A stretch of DNA of 45,507 nucleotides from JBBSHJ01 sp038253135 (GCA_038253135.1 JBBSHJ010000014.1:1-45507), one strand, 5' to 3'. Shown: positions 36,375 to 44,631, counted from the stretch's first letter. The notes: a model not told the origin generated them from the sequence alone. Numbers and translations: made by a program.

Positions 36375-37246
36375 CCTCCCACGCTCGACCCGAGCGGGAC
36401 CGGCCGGCCGTGCGGCTGGGCCGACTCGCCCAGCCCTCGATCGTCGTGGCCGCGGCGGTCGGCCTGCTGTCCTTCGGCTGGCCGTTCGTGGTCAACGCCA
36501 ACGCCGCGCTCTCCGACCGGCTGGTGGCGCCACTGGTCTTCGGTGTGCTGCTGCTGCTCGTCCTCGCCGTGCTGCTGACCTCGATCGCCGCGGGTGGCAT
36601 CGACGCGAAGGCGCTCGCGTTGCTCGGCGTCCTCTCGGCGATCGGTGCCGGCCTGCGCCCGCTCGGCGCCGGCACGGCCGGGGTCGAGCTGGTGTTCTTC
36701 CTGCTCATCCTGGCCGGCCGGGTCTTCGGGCCGGGTTTCGGCTTCGTGCTCGGCGCGACCACGATGCTCACTTCGTCGCTGCTCACCGGCGGGGTCGGGC
36801 CGTGGCTGCCCTATCAGATGTTCGCCGCCGCCTTCGTCGGTCTCGGGGCGGGGCTGCTGCCGCGCGCCCGCGGCCTACCGGAGCTGCTCGTGCTCGGCGC
36901 CTACGGGGTCGCCGCGGGCTACCTGTTCGGGTTTCTGCTCAACCTGTCGTTCTGGCCGCTCGCGCTCGGCGCCGACACCTCCTCCTCGTTCGTGCCCGGC
37001 GCGTCGGCGGGGTCCAATCTGCACCGCTACGCCGTCTACTACGGCCTCACCTCGCTGGGCTGGGACACCGGCCGGGCGCTCACCAACGTCGTAATGCTCG
37101 CGGTGACCGGACCGGCGATCCTCGCCGCGTTGCGACGGGCCGCCCGCAAGGCGGCCTTCGCCGCCCCGGTCCGCTTCGCACCCCACGACTCACCCCGGCC
37201 CGAACCCACGCCGCCCTCGCCCCACCCCGCGTCTGCGCCCCGTTGA
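36371..37246 (+). CDS. ECF transporter S component (substrate-binding membrane protein)
   Basis: 291 residues, six likely membrane helices. The ECF S-component pattern is recognisable from FVLGATTMLTSSLLTGGVGP and WLPYQMFAAAFVGLGAGLLP. Starts at a GTG overlapping the ATPase stop. The N-terminal ~25 residues are charged and the C-terminal tail is Pro-rich. Because the operon is under a cobalamin riboswitch and lies with its own T and A subunits (group I arrangement), the substrate is most likely cobalamin or a precursor; this is inferred from regulation, not from binding residues. Confidence 0.85.
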   Translation: MTSHARPERDRPAVRLGRLAQPSIVVAAAVGLLSFGWPFVVNANAALSDRLVAPLVFGVLLLLVLAVLLTSIAAGGIDAKALALLGVLSAIGAGLRPLGAGTAGVELVFFLLILAGRVFGPGFGFVLGATTMLTSSLLTGGVGPWLPYQMFAAAFVGLGAGLLPRARGLPELLVLGAYGVAAGYLFGFLLNLSFWPLALGADTSSSFVPGASAGSNLHRYAVYYGLTSLGWDTGRALTNVVMLAVTGPAILAALRRAARKAAFAAPVRFAPHDSPRPEPTPPSPHPASAPR

Positions 37247-37355
37247 CCGGTCACCCTTGGCTGCTCTCACCGGCGTGTCGGCAGCCGAGAGTGACCAATC
37301 AACCCGTGGGCGGTCGCACTGGGGACGGCGCCGTCGCGCTCCCGGTAACACTCGC

Positions 37356-38819
37356 CTAGCGGATCGCGCTGACCATCAGATCAGCGGCGCTCTGCTGGGT
37401 CGCGCCACTGATGTAGGCGAGGGGACCGGCCCAGTGCAGGCCGTACTGGTTGAACGGGTTGCGGTCGTAGTTGTATGCATTCACCGCCTGCCGGTTGAGG
37501 TAGGCCAAGTAGTACGTCTTGCCGGTGGCCGCGTAGAGCTCGCCCAGGTTGCGGACGTAGACGCCCTTGAAGGTCGGGCCGTCGCCGCCACATCCGTCCG
37601 ACTCGCACGGCTCGGTGAGGATCCCGTCGGGGTTCAGCAGGGCGCTGCGCGTCGAGGCGTTGGCCAGCCCGTTCGCGGTGACGAGGTACGCCGCGTCGTG
37701 GGTCGCCGCGTAAAGATCGCTGAGGCCGCCCAGGATGACGCCCTGGTTGTAGGTCCAGGTCGTGCCGTTGTTGTTCTGGCAGGTCGTATTGTCCAGGCCG
37801 TCGTAGACCATGTTCTGGCCGTTGATCATGCCGCTGGCCCGGAACCACTGCCAGTCATTCACCGAGCGGGCCAGGTAGTCGGTGTCGCCCGGGATGCGGT
37901 TGTGCAGCTCGGCCGCGGCCTTGATGAACAGCTCATTGGTGACCGCGTTCTTGTAGGTCCTGGCCGTGCTCCAGTAGACGCCGCCACCGCAGTGATCGTC
38001 GTGGAAACTCCACATGTAGTCGACGTCGTACCTCGCCGTATCGAGGTAGCGCGTGTCGCCGGTGAGGTCGTAGGCGCGGATCCAGGCGAGCGCCCACCAG
38101 CCGGTGTCGTCGATGTAGTCGTTGGTGAAGTTGCCGAACTGGGCGTTCTTGTTGAGGTCGTAGGTGTGGGCGACGGCCGGCAGATAGCGCAGATCGTGGG
38201 TCTTGATCATGTAGTCGAGCACTGCGGTCATCGCGTTGGCGGAGTTCCACCAGCCGGTCGTCTTCCACAGCCCGGTGTTCTGGTTGTAGAGACCCATCAG
38301 GGCGTCGATCGCGCCCCTGACGCGAGGGGTCTTCGCGGACGGGACCGGCTGGGTCGAGTTCCACCCGGTGCAGACGACGTCGTCGCGGTTGCCGGCCTTG
38401 CCGCAGGCGCGGATCAGGCCCTTGGCCGCGCCGTTGTTGATGTTCCAGAGCGTCGTCGTCGCGCTGCGCGAGCCGGCAGGGATCGTCGTGTCACCGATCT
38501 TGCTGTCCCATGTCGCACCCCCGTCCCACGAGCGGTCCATCCAGACCTCGTCGGTCGGGTCGCCGTTGCTGATGATCGCCCAGCCGACACCGTCGACGTC
38601 GTCGATGTGCAGCTGGATCGACCGGCCGTAGATGCCGGTGCCGTCGGCGAGCCGATCGGGGGTCGATGCGGTCACCGGCGAGTCGTCGCAGATGGTGCCG
38701 CAGACAGTGGTGGCGGCGGGCGATGCCGCACCGGCCGGCGCCGTACCCGCAATCGCCAGGCCGCCGGCCGCGAGTGCCAGCGCGGCGATGACCGCGCGCC
38801 CCGATCTGATCCGTCCCAT
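37356..38819 (-). CDS. Secreted glycoside hydrolase family 76 (alpha-1,6-mannanase type)
   Basis: 487 residues. Signal peptide ~1-32 (VIAALALAAGGLAIAGTAPAGA). Residues ~40-155 form a small Cys-containing domain (IYGRSIQLHIDDVDGVGWAI, then WMDRSWDGGATW) often seen at the front of actinobacterial GH76 enzymes. The catalytic domain has YIDDTGWWALAW with the paired Asp237-Asp238 that act in hydrolysis, and MWSFHDDHCGGGVYWS. GH76 enzymes cleave alpha-1,6-mannan. The ATG at 38817-38819 follows GGAGG. A palindrome resembling a LacI-type operator lies ~65 bases upstream. Confidence 0.9.
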   Translation of the reverse strand: MGRIRSGRAVIAALALAAGGLAIAGTAPAGAASPAATTVCGTICDDSPVTASTPDRLADGTGIYGRSIQLHIDDVDGVGWAIISNGDPTDEVWMDRSWDGGATWDSKIGDTTIPAGSRSATTTLWNINNGAAKGLIRACGKAGNRDDVVCTGWNSTQPVPSAKTPRVRGAIDALMGLYNQNTGLWKTTGWWNSANAMTAVLDYMIKTHDLRYLPAVAHTYDLNKNAQFGNFTNDYIDDTGWWALAWIRAYDLTGDTRYLDTARYDVDYMWSFHDDHCGGGVYWSTARTYKNAVTNELFIKAAAELHNRIPGDTDYLARSVNDWQWFRASGMINGQNMVYDGLDNTTCQNNNGTTWTYNQGVILGGLSDLYAATHDAAYLVTANGLANASTRSALLNPDGILTEPCESDGCGGDGPTFKGVYVRNLGELYAATGKTYYLAYLNRQAVNAYNYDRNPFNQYGLHWAGPLAYISGATQQSAADLMVSAIR

Positions 38820-38884
38820 GGGTCCTCCACGTTGCAAGAGCCGCGCCGGTGCGGCGCCGGTGTGTCGGGCACCATACCGTCATT

Positions 38885-38896
38885 GACAACGTTGCC
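38885..38896. promoter_or_regulatory. LacI-type operator candidate upstream of GH76
   Basis: GACAACGTTGCC, a near-perfect palindrome centred on ACGT, the form typical of LacI-family sugar regulators. It lies between the divergent GH76 and HTH genes. Confidence 0.4.
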
Positions 38897-38979
38897 GTTC
38901 CGCTGAGCGGGCGGTTCTGGGTGGCCGATCGCGGGCGGCCGCCATCGTCGAGTCCCGCGGGATCGGCCGGTACGACGGC

Positions 38980-38985
38980 TAGGGT
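38980..38985 (+). promoter_or_regulatory. TAGGGT -10 element, leaderless promoter of the HTH gene
   Basis: TAGGGT ends six bases before the ATG at 38992, the same spacing as at lysS. Confidence 0.6.
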
Positions 38986-38991
38986 GCGGTC

Positions 38992-39723
38992 ATGGTGAAG
39001 GACGGGTCATCCGGCGCCGTCAGCCGGCCGAAGAAGCCGGGTCGTGGCGCGGCTTCGACCCCGGCGAGGTCGTCGAAGTCCACGGCGCAGCCGAAGGGCG
39101 CGGCGAAGCCGAAGGGCGCGGCGAAGCCGAAGGGCGCGGCGAAGCCGAAGGGCGCGGCGAAGTTGGAGGCCCAGAACGATCGTGTCGTCGTGATCCGGGA
39201 CGCGCGGGGGATCACCGCCCTGGCCCATCCGGCCCGGATGGACGCCATCGATTACCTCTACGCCGGCCGGGAGATGACCGCGACCGAGCTGGCCGAGAAG
39301 GCCGGCGTCAGCCCGTCGGCGATGAGCTATCACCTGCGGTCGCTGGCGAGATGGGGTGTGATCGAGAGGGTCGGTGCCGACACCGACGCCCGCGAGCGGC
39401 GGTGGAGGGCGGCCGGCGACTCCCTGCAGATCCAGCGCGGGGACGAGGAGACTCGCTCGCCCGCGGTCACGGCCGCCCAGGCCGCGCTGGTGACGAGCAT
39501 GATCGACCAGCTCAAGGACGTCATGCTGGCCCGGCTCGAGGACAGCCGGGGATTCGACGAGATGGTGCAGTTCTCGACCGACATGCTGTTGGTCAACCGC
39601 GCGGAGTTCAAGACGCTGATCGACGAGATTGGCGAGCTGACGGCGCGTTTTCGGGCGGTTCGGCGTGAGGCTCCTGAGGACGCCGTCGCCATGCGCTGGA
39701 ACCTGATCGCCCTCCCCATGTAG
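38992..39723 (+). CDS. ArsR-like helix-turn-helix regulator with a PKGAAK-repeat tail
   Basis: 243 residues. The first ~60 are basic and disordered, with four tandem PKGAAK units (34-57). The winged helix follows: VIRDARGITALAHPARMDAI, ATELAEKAGVSPSAMSYHLR and RWGVIERVGADTDARERRW. The C-terminal half is helical. A Lys/Ala repeat tail of this kind resembles histone H1-like tails and could strengthen nonspecific DNA contact. It precedes an MFS gene by 82 bases, a gap filled with palindromes likely to be its operators. Confidence 0.85.
   Translation: MVKDGSSGAVSRPKKPGRGAASTPARSSKSTAQPKGAAKPKGAAKPKGAAKPKGAAKLEAQNDRVVVIRDARGITALAHPARMDAIDYLYAGREMTATELAEKAGVSPSAMSYHLRSLARWGVIERVGADTDARERRWRAAGDSLQIQRGDEETRSPAVTAAQAALVTSMIDQLKDVMLARLEDSRGFDEMVQFSTDMLLVNRAEFKTLIDEIGELTARFRAVRREAPEDAVAMRWNLIALPM
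39091..39162 (+). repeat. 18-bp tandem repeat x4 encoding PKGAAK
   Basis: Four essentially identical CCGAAGGGCGCGGCGAAG units in frame. Near-identity at the DNA level points to recent expansion. Confidence 0.95.
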
Positions 39724-39755
39724 CCGCGCCGCGCTGACCGGGTGTCGGCCGGCGC

Positions 39756-39803
39756 AATGTGAAGGATCTGTTGCACATTTATATGTGAAGCTGTAATTTC
39801 ACA
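39756..39803. promoter_or_regulatory. Operator/promoter of the MFS gene: two palindromes over a promoter
   Basis: AATGTG-N12-CACATT (39756-39779) and TGTGAA-N8-TTCACA (39784-39803), with a further TTTCACAT just inside the gene. A possible promoter overlaps them: TTGCAC (39771-39776) and TGTAAT (39792-39797), the latter placing the transcript start at or next to the ATG at 39806. Repression by the adjacent HTH protein is the natural reading. Confidence 0.65.
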
Positions 39804-39805
39804 GC

Positions 39806-41137
39806 ATGTCTTTCACATCGTCGCCCACCGTGGCACCTTGGTGGCGCAATCGCGACCTGATCCTCGTCGCCGGCGGGCTGGGTCTCTCCGGCCTCGGCAA
39901 CGGGATCGTCGCCACCACGCTCATGCTCTACATGCAGGCGAAGGGGCACAGCCCATGGACGGTCGCCGGAATCCTCGCTGCCGACGCGATCCCGCTGGTG
40001 CTGCTGTCTCCGCTGGCCGGGATGCTGGTCGATCGACTCGACAGCCGCCGTCTGATCGTCGCGGCCAGTCTCTGGCAGGCGGCCTGCTGCGTGGCGTTGG
40101 CGGGGACCCGGGAGATCGGGCTCGTCTTCCCCCTGGTCGTGTTGCTCGGAGCGGGTACGGCGCTCGCCGGGCCGACGTACTCCGCTCTGCTGCCGCGGAT
40201 CGTGGGTGAGGGCCGGATTACCAGAGCCTCGAGCATCACCGGGACCGCGGTCGGGATCGCGACCATCGGGGCGCCGGCCGCCGGCGGGCTCTTGTACGCC
40301 GCGTCCGGGCTGAGCGGCCCGTTCCTGATCGACGCCGCGACCTTTCTCGTGCTGGCCGCGTCGATCATGGCGGTCAGGACCCGGCGGGCGGCCGCGGCCG
40401 CCGGTGACACCAAGGCTCGGGCCCGGGACGGGGTGAGCTTCGTCTTCACCCATCCGGTCCTGCGGTCGGTGATGGTCATGGCTCTCTCGTTCGTCGTCGT
40501 GGGCGAGGCGGTCAACGTCGCCGACGTCTATCTGGTCCGGGACCAACTGCATCGGTCGGCCACCGTCTACGGCCTGATCGGCATGCTGTGGGCAGGCTCG
40601 GCTCTGGTCGGATCGGTGCTGGCCGGGCGGTTCGAGGGCGCGCACCGGTCGGGCCGGGTCATCGTGATCTCCGCGTTCGGGCTGGCCGGCGGGCTGGCCA
40701 CGGTGGTACTGATGCCGACGCTGTGGTTCCTCGTCATCGCGTTCGCCGCGTGCGGCCTGTGCAACGGCGCGCTGAACGTCTGCGTCTCCGCACTGCTGCT
40801 CGCCGTGACTCCCGACGCGTGGCGCGGACGGGTCACGGCGACATTCCTGGGGCTGGTCCGCACCGCCGGCCTCGGCGCGCTCGCCCTCGGCGGCGTACTC
40901 GCCGGCACGTTCGCGCCGGCGACCGTCTTCGCGATCTGCGGCGTGGCCTCGCTCATCGCTCTGGCGCTGACCGCCCGACCGCTGCTGCACGTCTCCGACG
41001 CGCGCTCGGTCCGATCCCAACCCGATATCGACACCGTCCCGGGAGACGACTGGGGTGGATCACGCACCGATCCGGTGGATGATCCACCCCAGTCCTCGAT
41101 CGGGCCGGCCGTTGCGACCCCGGACCGCGGACGGTGA
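39806..41137 (+). CDS. MFS transporter (MFS_3-type exporter), second
   Basis: 443 residues, about 12 membrane helices; loop GMLVDRLDSRRL is the D-x-x-x-(S)R-R variant of the MFS motif A. The central loop (RDGVSFVFTHPVLRSVM) is as in macrolide/siderophore exporters. It resembles the other MFS_3 protein in this window in plan. No ribosome-binding site precedes the ATG, matching a leaderless start. The last ~45 residues are hydrophilic and coincide with a long DNA hairpin at 41048-41094. Probably an efflux pump controlled by the upstream HTH protein. Confidence 0.87.
   Translation: MSFTSSPTVAPWWRNRDLILVAGGLGLSGLGNGIVATTLMLYMQAKGHSPWTVAGILAADAIPLVLLSPLAGMLVDRLDSRRLIVAASLWQAACCVALAGTREIGLVFPLVVLLGAGTALAGPTYSALLPRIVGEGRITRASSITGTAVGIATIGAPAAGGLLYAASGLSGPFLIDAATFLVLAASIMAVRTRRAAAAAGDTKARARDGVSFVFTHPVLRSVMVMALSFVVVGEAVNVADVYLVRDQLHRSATVYGLIGMLWAGSALVGSVLAGRFEGAHRSGRVIVISAFGLAGGLATVVLMPTLWFLVIAFAACGLCNGALNVCVSALLLAVTPDAWRGRVTATFLGLVRTAGLGALALGGVLAGTFAPATVFAICGVASLIALALTARPLLHVSDARSVRSQPDIDTVPGDDWGGSRTDPVDDPPQSSIGPAVATPDRGR
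41048..41094. repeat. 15-bp perfect inverted repeat inside the MFS 3' end
   Basis: GACTGGGGTGGATCA (41048-41062) and its exact reverse complement (41080-41094), with an inner CACCG-ATC-CGGTG hairpin in the loop. Nearly the whole 47 bases can pair. It lies within the coding frame, 43 bases before the stop; no T-run follows. Confidence 0.95.
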
Positions 41138-41255
41138 CCGCGGGGTCAGCGGTAGTGGTCGCGGTCCCTCACGATTTCCTCCACATGCCCGAGCTCGAGG
41201 TATCGGTCCGCATTGCGCCTCCCGACTCCGTCGCGGTGGCTCGGTGCTCCCCGCG

Positions 41256-41261
41256 TAGGGT
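41256..41261 (+). promoter_or_regulatory. TAGGGT -10 element upstream of the third MFS gene
   Basis: TAGGGT ends eight bases before the ATG at 41270; there is no ribosome-binding site between, consistent with a leaderless or near-leaderless transcript. Confidence 0.5.
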
Positions 41262-41269
41262 TCGAAATC

Positions 41270-42502
41270 ATGACGGCGTCGCGGGCCGAGCGCAATCAGG
41301 ACGGGCGCGATCAAGGCAAGCGCAATCAACGCAGGACGTTCGCCGGGATCGGCTATGCGTTTGTGGTGGTTATGGCGGGTACGACGTTACCGACGCCGCT
41401 GTATCCGTTGTACCGGAGCAGCTTTGGCTTGTCAGCATTGATGGTGACGATCGTCTACGCGGCGTACGCCGTCGGCGTCCTCGCCGCCCTGCTGGGCTTC
41501 GGGCAGGCCTCGGACCGCATCGGCCGGAAGCGGGCGCTGTTGCCCGGACTGGCCATGTCGGCGGCATCGGCGGTGGTGTTTCTCCTTGCCGGTGGACTGC
41601 CGGCTCTCTTCGTCGGCCGCGTGATCTCGGGCCTGTCCGCCGGCATCTTTACCGGGACCGCGACCGCGACCCTCCTCGACCTTGCGCCGGGGGGCCGGCG
41701 ACATCGCGCCGCCGAGGTGGCCACGCTGGTCAACATCGGCGGGCTCGGTCTGGGGCCACTGCTTGCGGGAGCCGTCTCCGAATATGTCGGCTGGCCGCTG
41801 CGCACGACCTTTGTGGTCGATCTGATCCTTCTGGTCCCGGCAGTGATAGCGGTCGCGGTGATGCCTGAGCCGGTCACCGACCGCACGCCCTACCGCTTCC
41901 AGATCACCTCCCTGCGGGTGCCGGCGGGAGGTCTCTCGACCTTCGTACGCGCAAGCGTTGCCGGCTTCGCCGGGTTCGTCGTGATGGGCTTGTTCTCCGC
42001 GGTGGTACCCACGGCTTTGGGAGAGCTGATGGGCGAGCACAACCGGGCGATCATCGGCGTGGTGGTCTTCGTGATCTTCGCCGCCTCACTCGCCGGCCAG
42101 CAGCTGACGCCGTACGTCGGCCCGGACCGAGCCCTGCCCGTCGGCTGCGCGATCCTCATCGCCGGGATGGCGGTGCTCGCCGGCGCGCTCGGCTGGAAAT
42201 CTCTGCTGCTGCTGATCGTCGCCGCCGTCGTCGCCGGCGTCGGTCAGGGCATGGCATTCCGCGCCGGGCTGGCCGCCGTCGGTGCGTTGGCGCCGCCGGA
42301 GTCGCGGGCCGCAGTGACATCGGCCTTCTTCGTCGTGCTCTACATCGCATTGTCGATACCGGTGGTGGCGGTGGGCTTCGCCGCCCGCTCGTACGGCGTC
42401 CGCGACGCGGGCCTGGTGACCTGCGCCGCGGTTGCCCTGCTCGCCGCGGCCGCCGCGGCGAGTCTCGCCCGGCCACGGCGTACCGCACCTGTCCTCGACT
42501 GA
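41270..42502 (+). CDS. MFS transporter (sugar/drug efflux type)
   Basis: 410 residues, 12 predicted helices. Motif A is clear: GFGQASDRIGRKRALLPG. PTPLYPLYRSSFGLSALMVTI at the first helices and the long periplasmic/cytosolic arrangement are typical of MFS_1 members annotated as efflux proteins. The N-terminal ~20 residues are charged (RAERNQDGRDQGKRNQRR). It is a different MFS subfamily from the two exporters upstream. The start is the ATG at 41270, chosen because of the -10 element close upstream. Confidence 0.85.
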   Translation: MTASRAERNQDGRDQGKRNQRRTFAGIGYAFVVVMAGTTLPTPLYPLYRSSFGLSALMVTIVYAAYAVGVLAALLGFGQASDRIGRKRALLPGLAMSAASAVVFLLAGGLPALFVGRVISGLSAGIFTGTATATLLDLAPGGRRHRAAEVATLVNIGGLGLGPLLAGAVSEYVGWPLRTTFVVDLILLVPAVIAVAVMPEPVTDRTPYRFQITSLRVPAGGLSTFVRASVAGFAGFVVMGLFSAVVPTALGELMGEHNRAIIGVVVFVIFAASLAGQQLTPYVGPDRALPVGCAILIAGMAVLAGALGWKSLLLLIVAAVVAGVGQGMAFRAGLAAVGALAPPESRAAVTSAFFVVLYIALSIPVVAVGFAARSYGVRDAGLVTCAAVALLAAAAAASLARPRRTAPVLD

Positions 42503-42582
42503 TCCGCCCTTCACCGGGCGAGGGTGGGGCTGATCCCCCGGCCGGTGTGGCTCAGCATCAGGTGGCGGGTTGCCGCCGGGGA

Positions 42583-42957
42583 TCAGGACTCGATGAGCGA
42601 GCCGTCGCACGACGCCGTCAGGGCTCCACCGGCGCCCCCGGTGTTGACGACGCCGGTGGGCTCGATCAGCAACGCTTTCACCAGGCCGTCCGCGCGAGGA
42701 CAGTGCTCGACGCCGCGCGGGACGACGTACAGCTGACCGGGTCCGAGCCGAACGTCCCCATCGCGGAGCGCGATGATGAGGTCCCCGTCGAGCACCAGGA
42801 AGAGCTCGTCAGTGTCCTCGTGGTCGTGCCAGACGAACTCGCCCTGGATCCGGACCGCCTTGATCTCGTAGTCGTTGAGGCGGGCCAGCACCTTGGGGGC
42901 CCAGGTGTCGGTGAAGCGGGCGAATCGGTCGTCGAGATCGATGGCGATATGGGTCAT
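42583..42957 (-). CDS. Cupin-domain protein
   Basis: 124 residues, a single cupin_2 barrel. Motif 1 metal ligands appear as His44, His46 and Glu51 in WHDHEDTDELFLVLDG; motif 2 is GQLYVVPRGVEHCP with His85. The protein can thus bind a metal in the usual way. Cytosolic, function unknown; similar short cupins are annotated as mannose-6-phosphate isomerase-like. It converges on the MFS gene, leaving 80 bases without obvious terminator. Confidence 0.88.
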   Translation of the reverse strand: MTHIAIDLDDRFARFTDTWAPKVLARLNDYEIKAVRIQGEFVWHDHEDTDELFLVLDGDLIIALRDGDVRLGPGQLYVVPRGVEHCPRADGLVKALLIEPTGVVNTGGAGGALTASCDGSLIES

Positions 42958-43014
42958 GCGCAGACGCTACGCCGCGGGATCCTCGGGGGAGTCCTTCGTG
43001 CGGCCGCAATTCGT

Positions 43015-43479
43015 TCAGTGGCAGAACCGCCGCGCGAGCAACTCCCTGCCGTCGTCGGCGGCATAGGCCATGAAGTACTCGCAGGTCGCGTGCGCCTGCT
43101 CGGCGGCCCGCTGGATGTGATCCAGCTCGACGACCCACGCCAGGGTCTTCTCGGTCGGACGGGCCCCGCCGGACGTCAGGACCAGCCGGCCGAGGGTGAT
43201 GTGCACCGCCGATCGCTCGGTGCGCAGCAGGCGGGCCGTGCTGTCCGAGGCCAGCCGCATCCGCACCCGACGCTCGCCGTAGCCGATCCGCATCGCCGAG
43301 GAATCGACCGGTTGCACGTCGAGACCCGAAGGCTCGCGGCGCGCAGGCGGCGGGCCGGAGGTGACGGACACCGCGAGTACGACGGCGATGGCGCAACCGA
43401 GCACGCCGGCGATACCGATTCGCTGATCTCGTCTGGCCGCGCTCTCCTGGGGACGCACGGCGCCCGATCCGTGTCGCAT
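43015..43479 (-). CDS. Hypothetical membrane-anchored protein
   Basis: 154 residues from the ATG at 43477-43479 (GGTGGTGAAG upstream). A cytosolic N-terminal stretch (~20 residues), one membrane helix (IGIAGVLGCAIAVVLAVSV), then a soluble extracytoplasmic part with RMRLASDSTARLLRTERSAV and CEYFMAYAADDGRELLARRF. I do not recognise the family. No repeats or catalytic motif. The longer open frame upstream is Arg/Gly-rich and unlikely to be translated. Confidence 0.55.
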   Translation of the reverse strand: MRHGSGAVRPQESAARRDQRIGIAGVLGCAIAVVLAVSVTSGPPPARREPSGLDVQPVDSSAMRIGYGERRVRMRLASDSTARLLRTERSAVHITLGRLVLTSGGARPTEKTLAWVVELDHIQRAAEQAHATCEYFMAYAADDGRELLARRFCH

Positions 43480-43662
43480 CTTCACCACCCGTCCGCGCCG
43501 ACCGGAACGATGGGTTCCGGTCGACCTCCCCGTCGCGCCTTCGTGCCGGGCCGAGCCCGGGTACCGCAGATGGTGACGCCCGCGGCCGCCGCCCGGTTGT
43601 CGTTTCCGCGCGCACCACCCGATGCCGCAGCGCATGGTCACCGTCGGTGACGTGGACCCCTA

Positions 43663-43668
43663 TAGGAT
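43663..43668 (+). promoter_or_regulatory. TAGGAT -10 element, leaderless promoter of the dehydrogenase gene
   Basis: TATAGGAT lies so that TAGGAT ends six bases before the GTG at 43675, the same geometry as at lysS and at the HTH gene. Confidence 0.6.
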
Positions 43669-43674
43669 CTTCGC

Positions 43675-44631
43675 GTGGTCCAGGTTCTCGTCGGCGCTTC
43701 GATCATGGACGACGTACGCCGTGCGCTCCCTCCCGCCGAACGTGACCGCATTGAGCTGGTCGGCGTGGATGCCACCGCATCGGAGGCGGACCTGAGCCGG
43801 ATCGAGGCCGCGATCCGATGGGACCTGGACGACGCGGGGTTCCGGCGGCTGCTGGATCAGGCCCCGAAACTGCGGTGGCTGCACAGCCCCGGTGCCGGCG
43901 TCGAACGCTGGCCACTCGGCGAGCTCGCCGACCGCGGAATCGTATTGACCAACGGAGCCGGCGTCTTCGCGATCCCGATCGCGGAATGGGTCCTGACCGC
44001 CATGCTGACCGCGGTGAAGCGGACCGTCGCCGTAAACGACGCACAGCGAGCGCACCGGTGGGCGACCGACATCCAGGCGGACGAGCTCTACGGCAAGACC
44101 CTGCTGGTGCTGGGGACCGGAGGCATCGGCGCCGCCGTCATCGCCCGGGCGTCCGGTTTCGGGATGCGGATCCTGGCGGGCAACCGCAGCGGCCGCCCGG
44201 TTGGCGGCGCACAGCGCACCATCAAGGGCGCCGCCTGGCGCGACGCCCTACGCGACGCCGACTTCGTCGTGGTGACGGTGCCCCTGACCGAGGAGACCAC
44301 GGGAATGATCGGCGCCGACGAGCTCCGCTCGTTCAAGCCCGGCGCGTGGCTGCTCAACGTCGGCCGCGGCGCGACGATCGACGAACCGGCACTGATCGAC
44401 GCGCTGACCCACGGCTCCCTCGGCGGCGCGGCACTGGATGCGTGGACCACGGAGCCGCTGCCGCCCGACGATCTGGCCTGGGACGCGTCGAACATGATCC
44501 TCTCGCCACACATGTCGGGGTCCTCGCCGGCCAACCGCGCCCGGATCCTGGCACTGTTCATGGACAACCTGCGCCGGTTTGTCGCCGATCAGCCGCTGAT
44601 CAACACGGTCGATCTCTCCGCTGGTTATTGA
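43675..44631 (+). CDS. D-isomer-specific 2-hydroxyacid dehydrogenase
   Basis: 318 residues. Nucleotide-binding GTGGIG (147-152) in the second Rossmann domain, and the catalytic triad Arg231 (NVGRG), Glu260 (DAWTTEPLPP) and His279 (LSPHMSG). The family interconverts 2-oxo acids and D-2-hydroxy acids with NAD(P). The order of motifs and length fit the glyoxylate/hydroxypyruvate reductase-like group; the substrate is not determined. GTG start with a leaderless-type promoter. The stop codon lies inside the first copy of a 17-bp tandem repeat. Confidence 0.9.
   Translation: MVQVLVGASIMDDVRRALPPAERDRIELVGVDATASEADLSRIEAAIRWDLDDAGFRRLLDQAPKLRWLHSPGAGVERWPLGELADRGIVLTNGAGVFAIPIAEWVLTAMLTAVKRTVAVNDAQRAHRWATDIQADELYGKTLLVLGTGGIGAAVIARASGFGMRILAGNRSGRPVGGAQRTIKGAAWRDALRDADFVVVTVPLTEETTGMIGADELRSFKPGAWLLNVGRGATIDEPALIDALTHGSLGGAALDAWTTEPLPPDDLAWDASNMILSPHMSGSSPANRARILALFMDNLRRFVADQPLINTVDLSAGY

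Noticed and set aside
37247..37355. Possible bidirectional terminator between the ECF S component and GH76
   Set aside because: Only a 6-bp GGCTGC/GCAGCC pairing with a long loop and no T-run; too weak to call.
37257..38906. 549-codon open frame opposite GH76
   Set aside because: The GH76 strand has a signal peptide, ribosome site and catalytic motif; this one has none.
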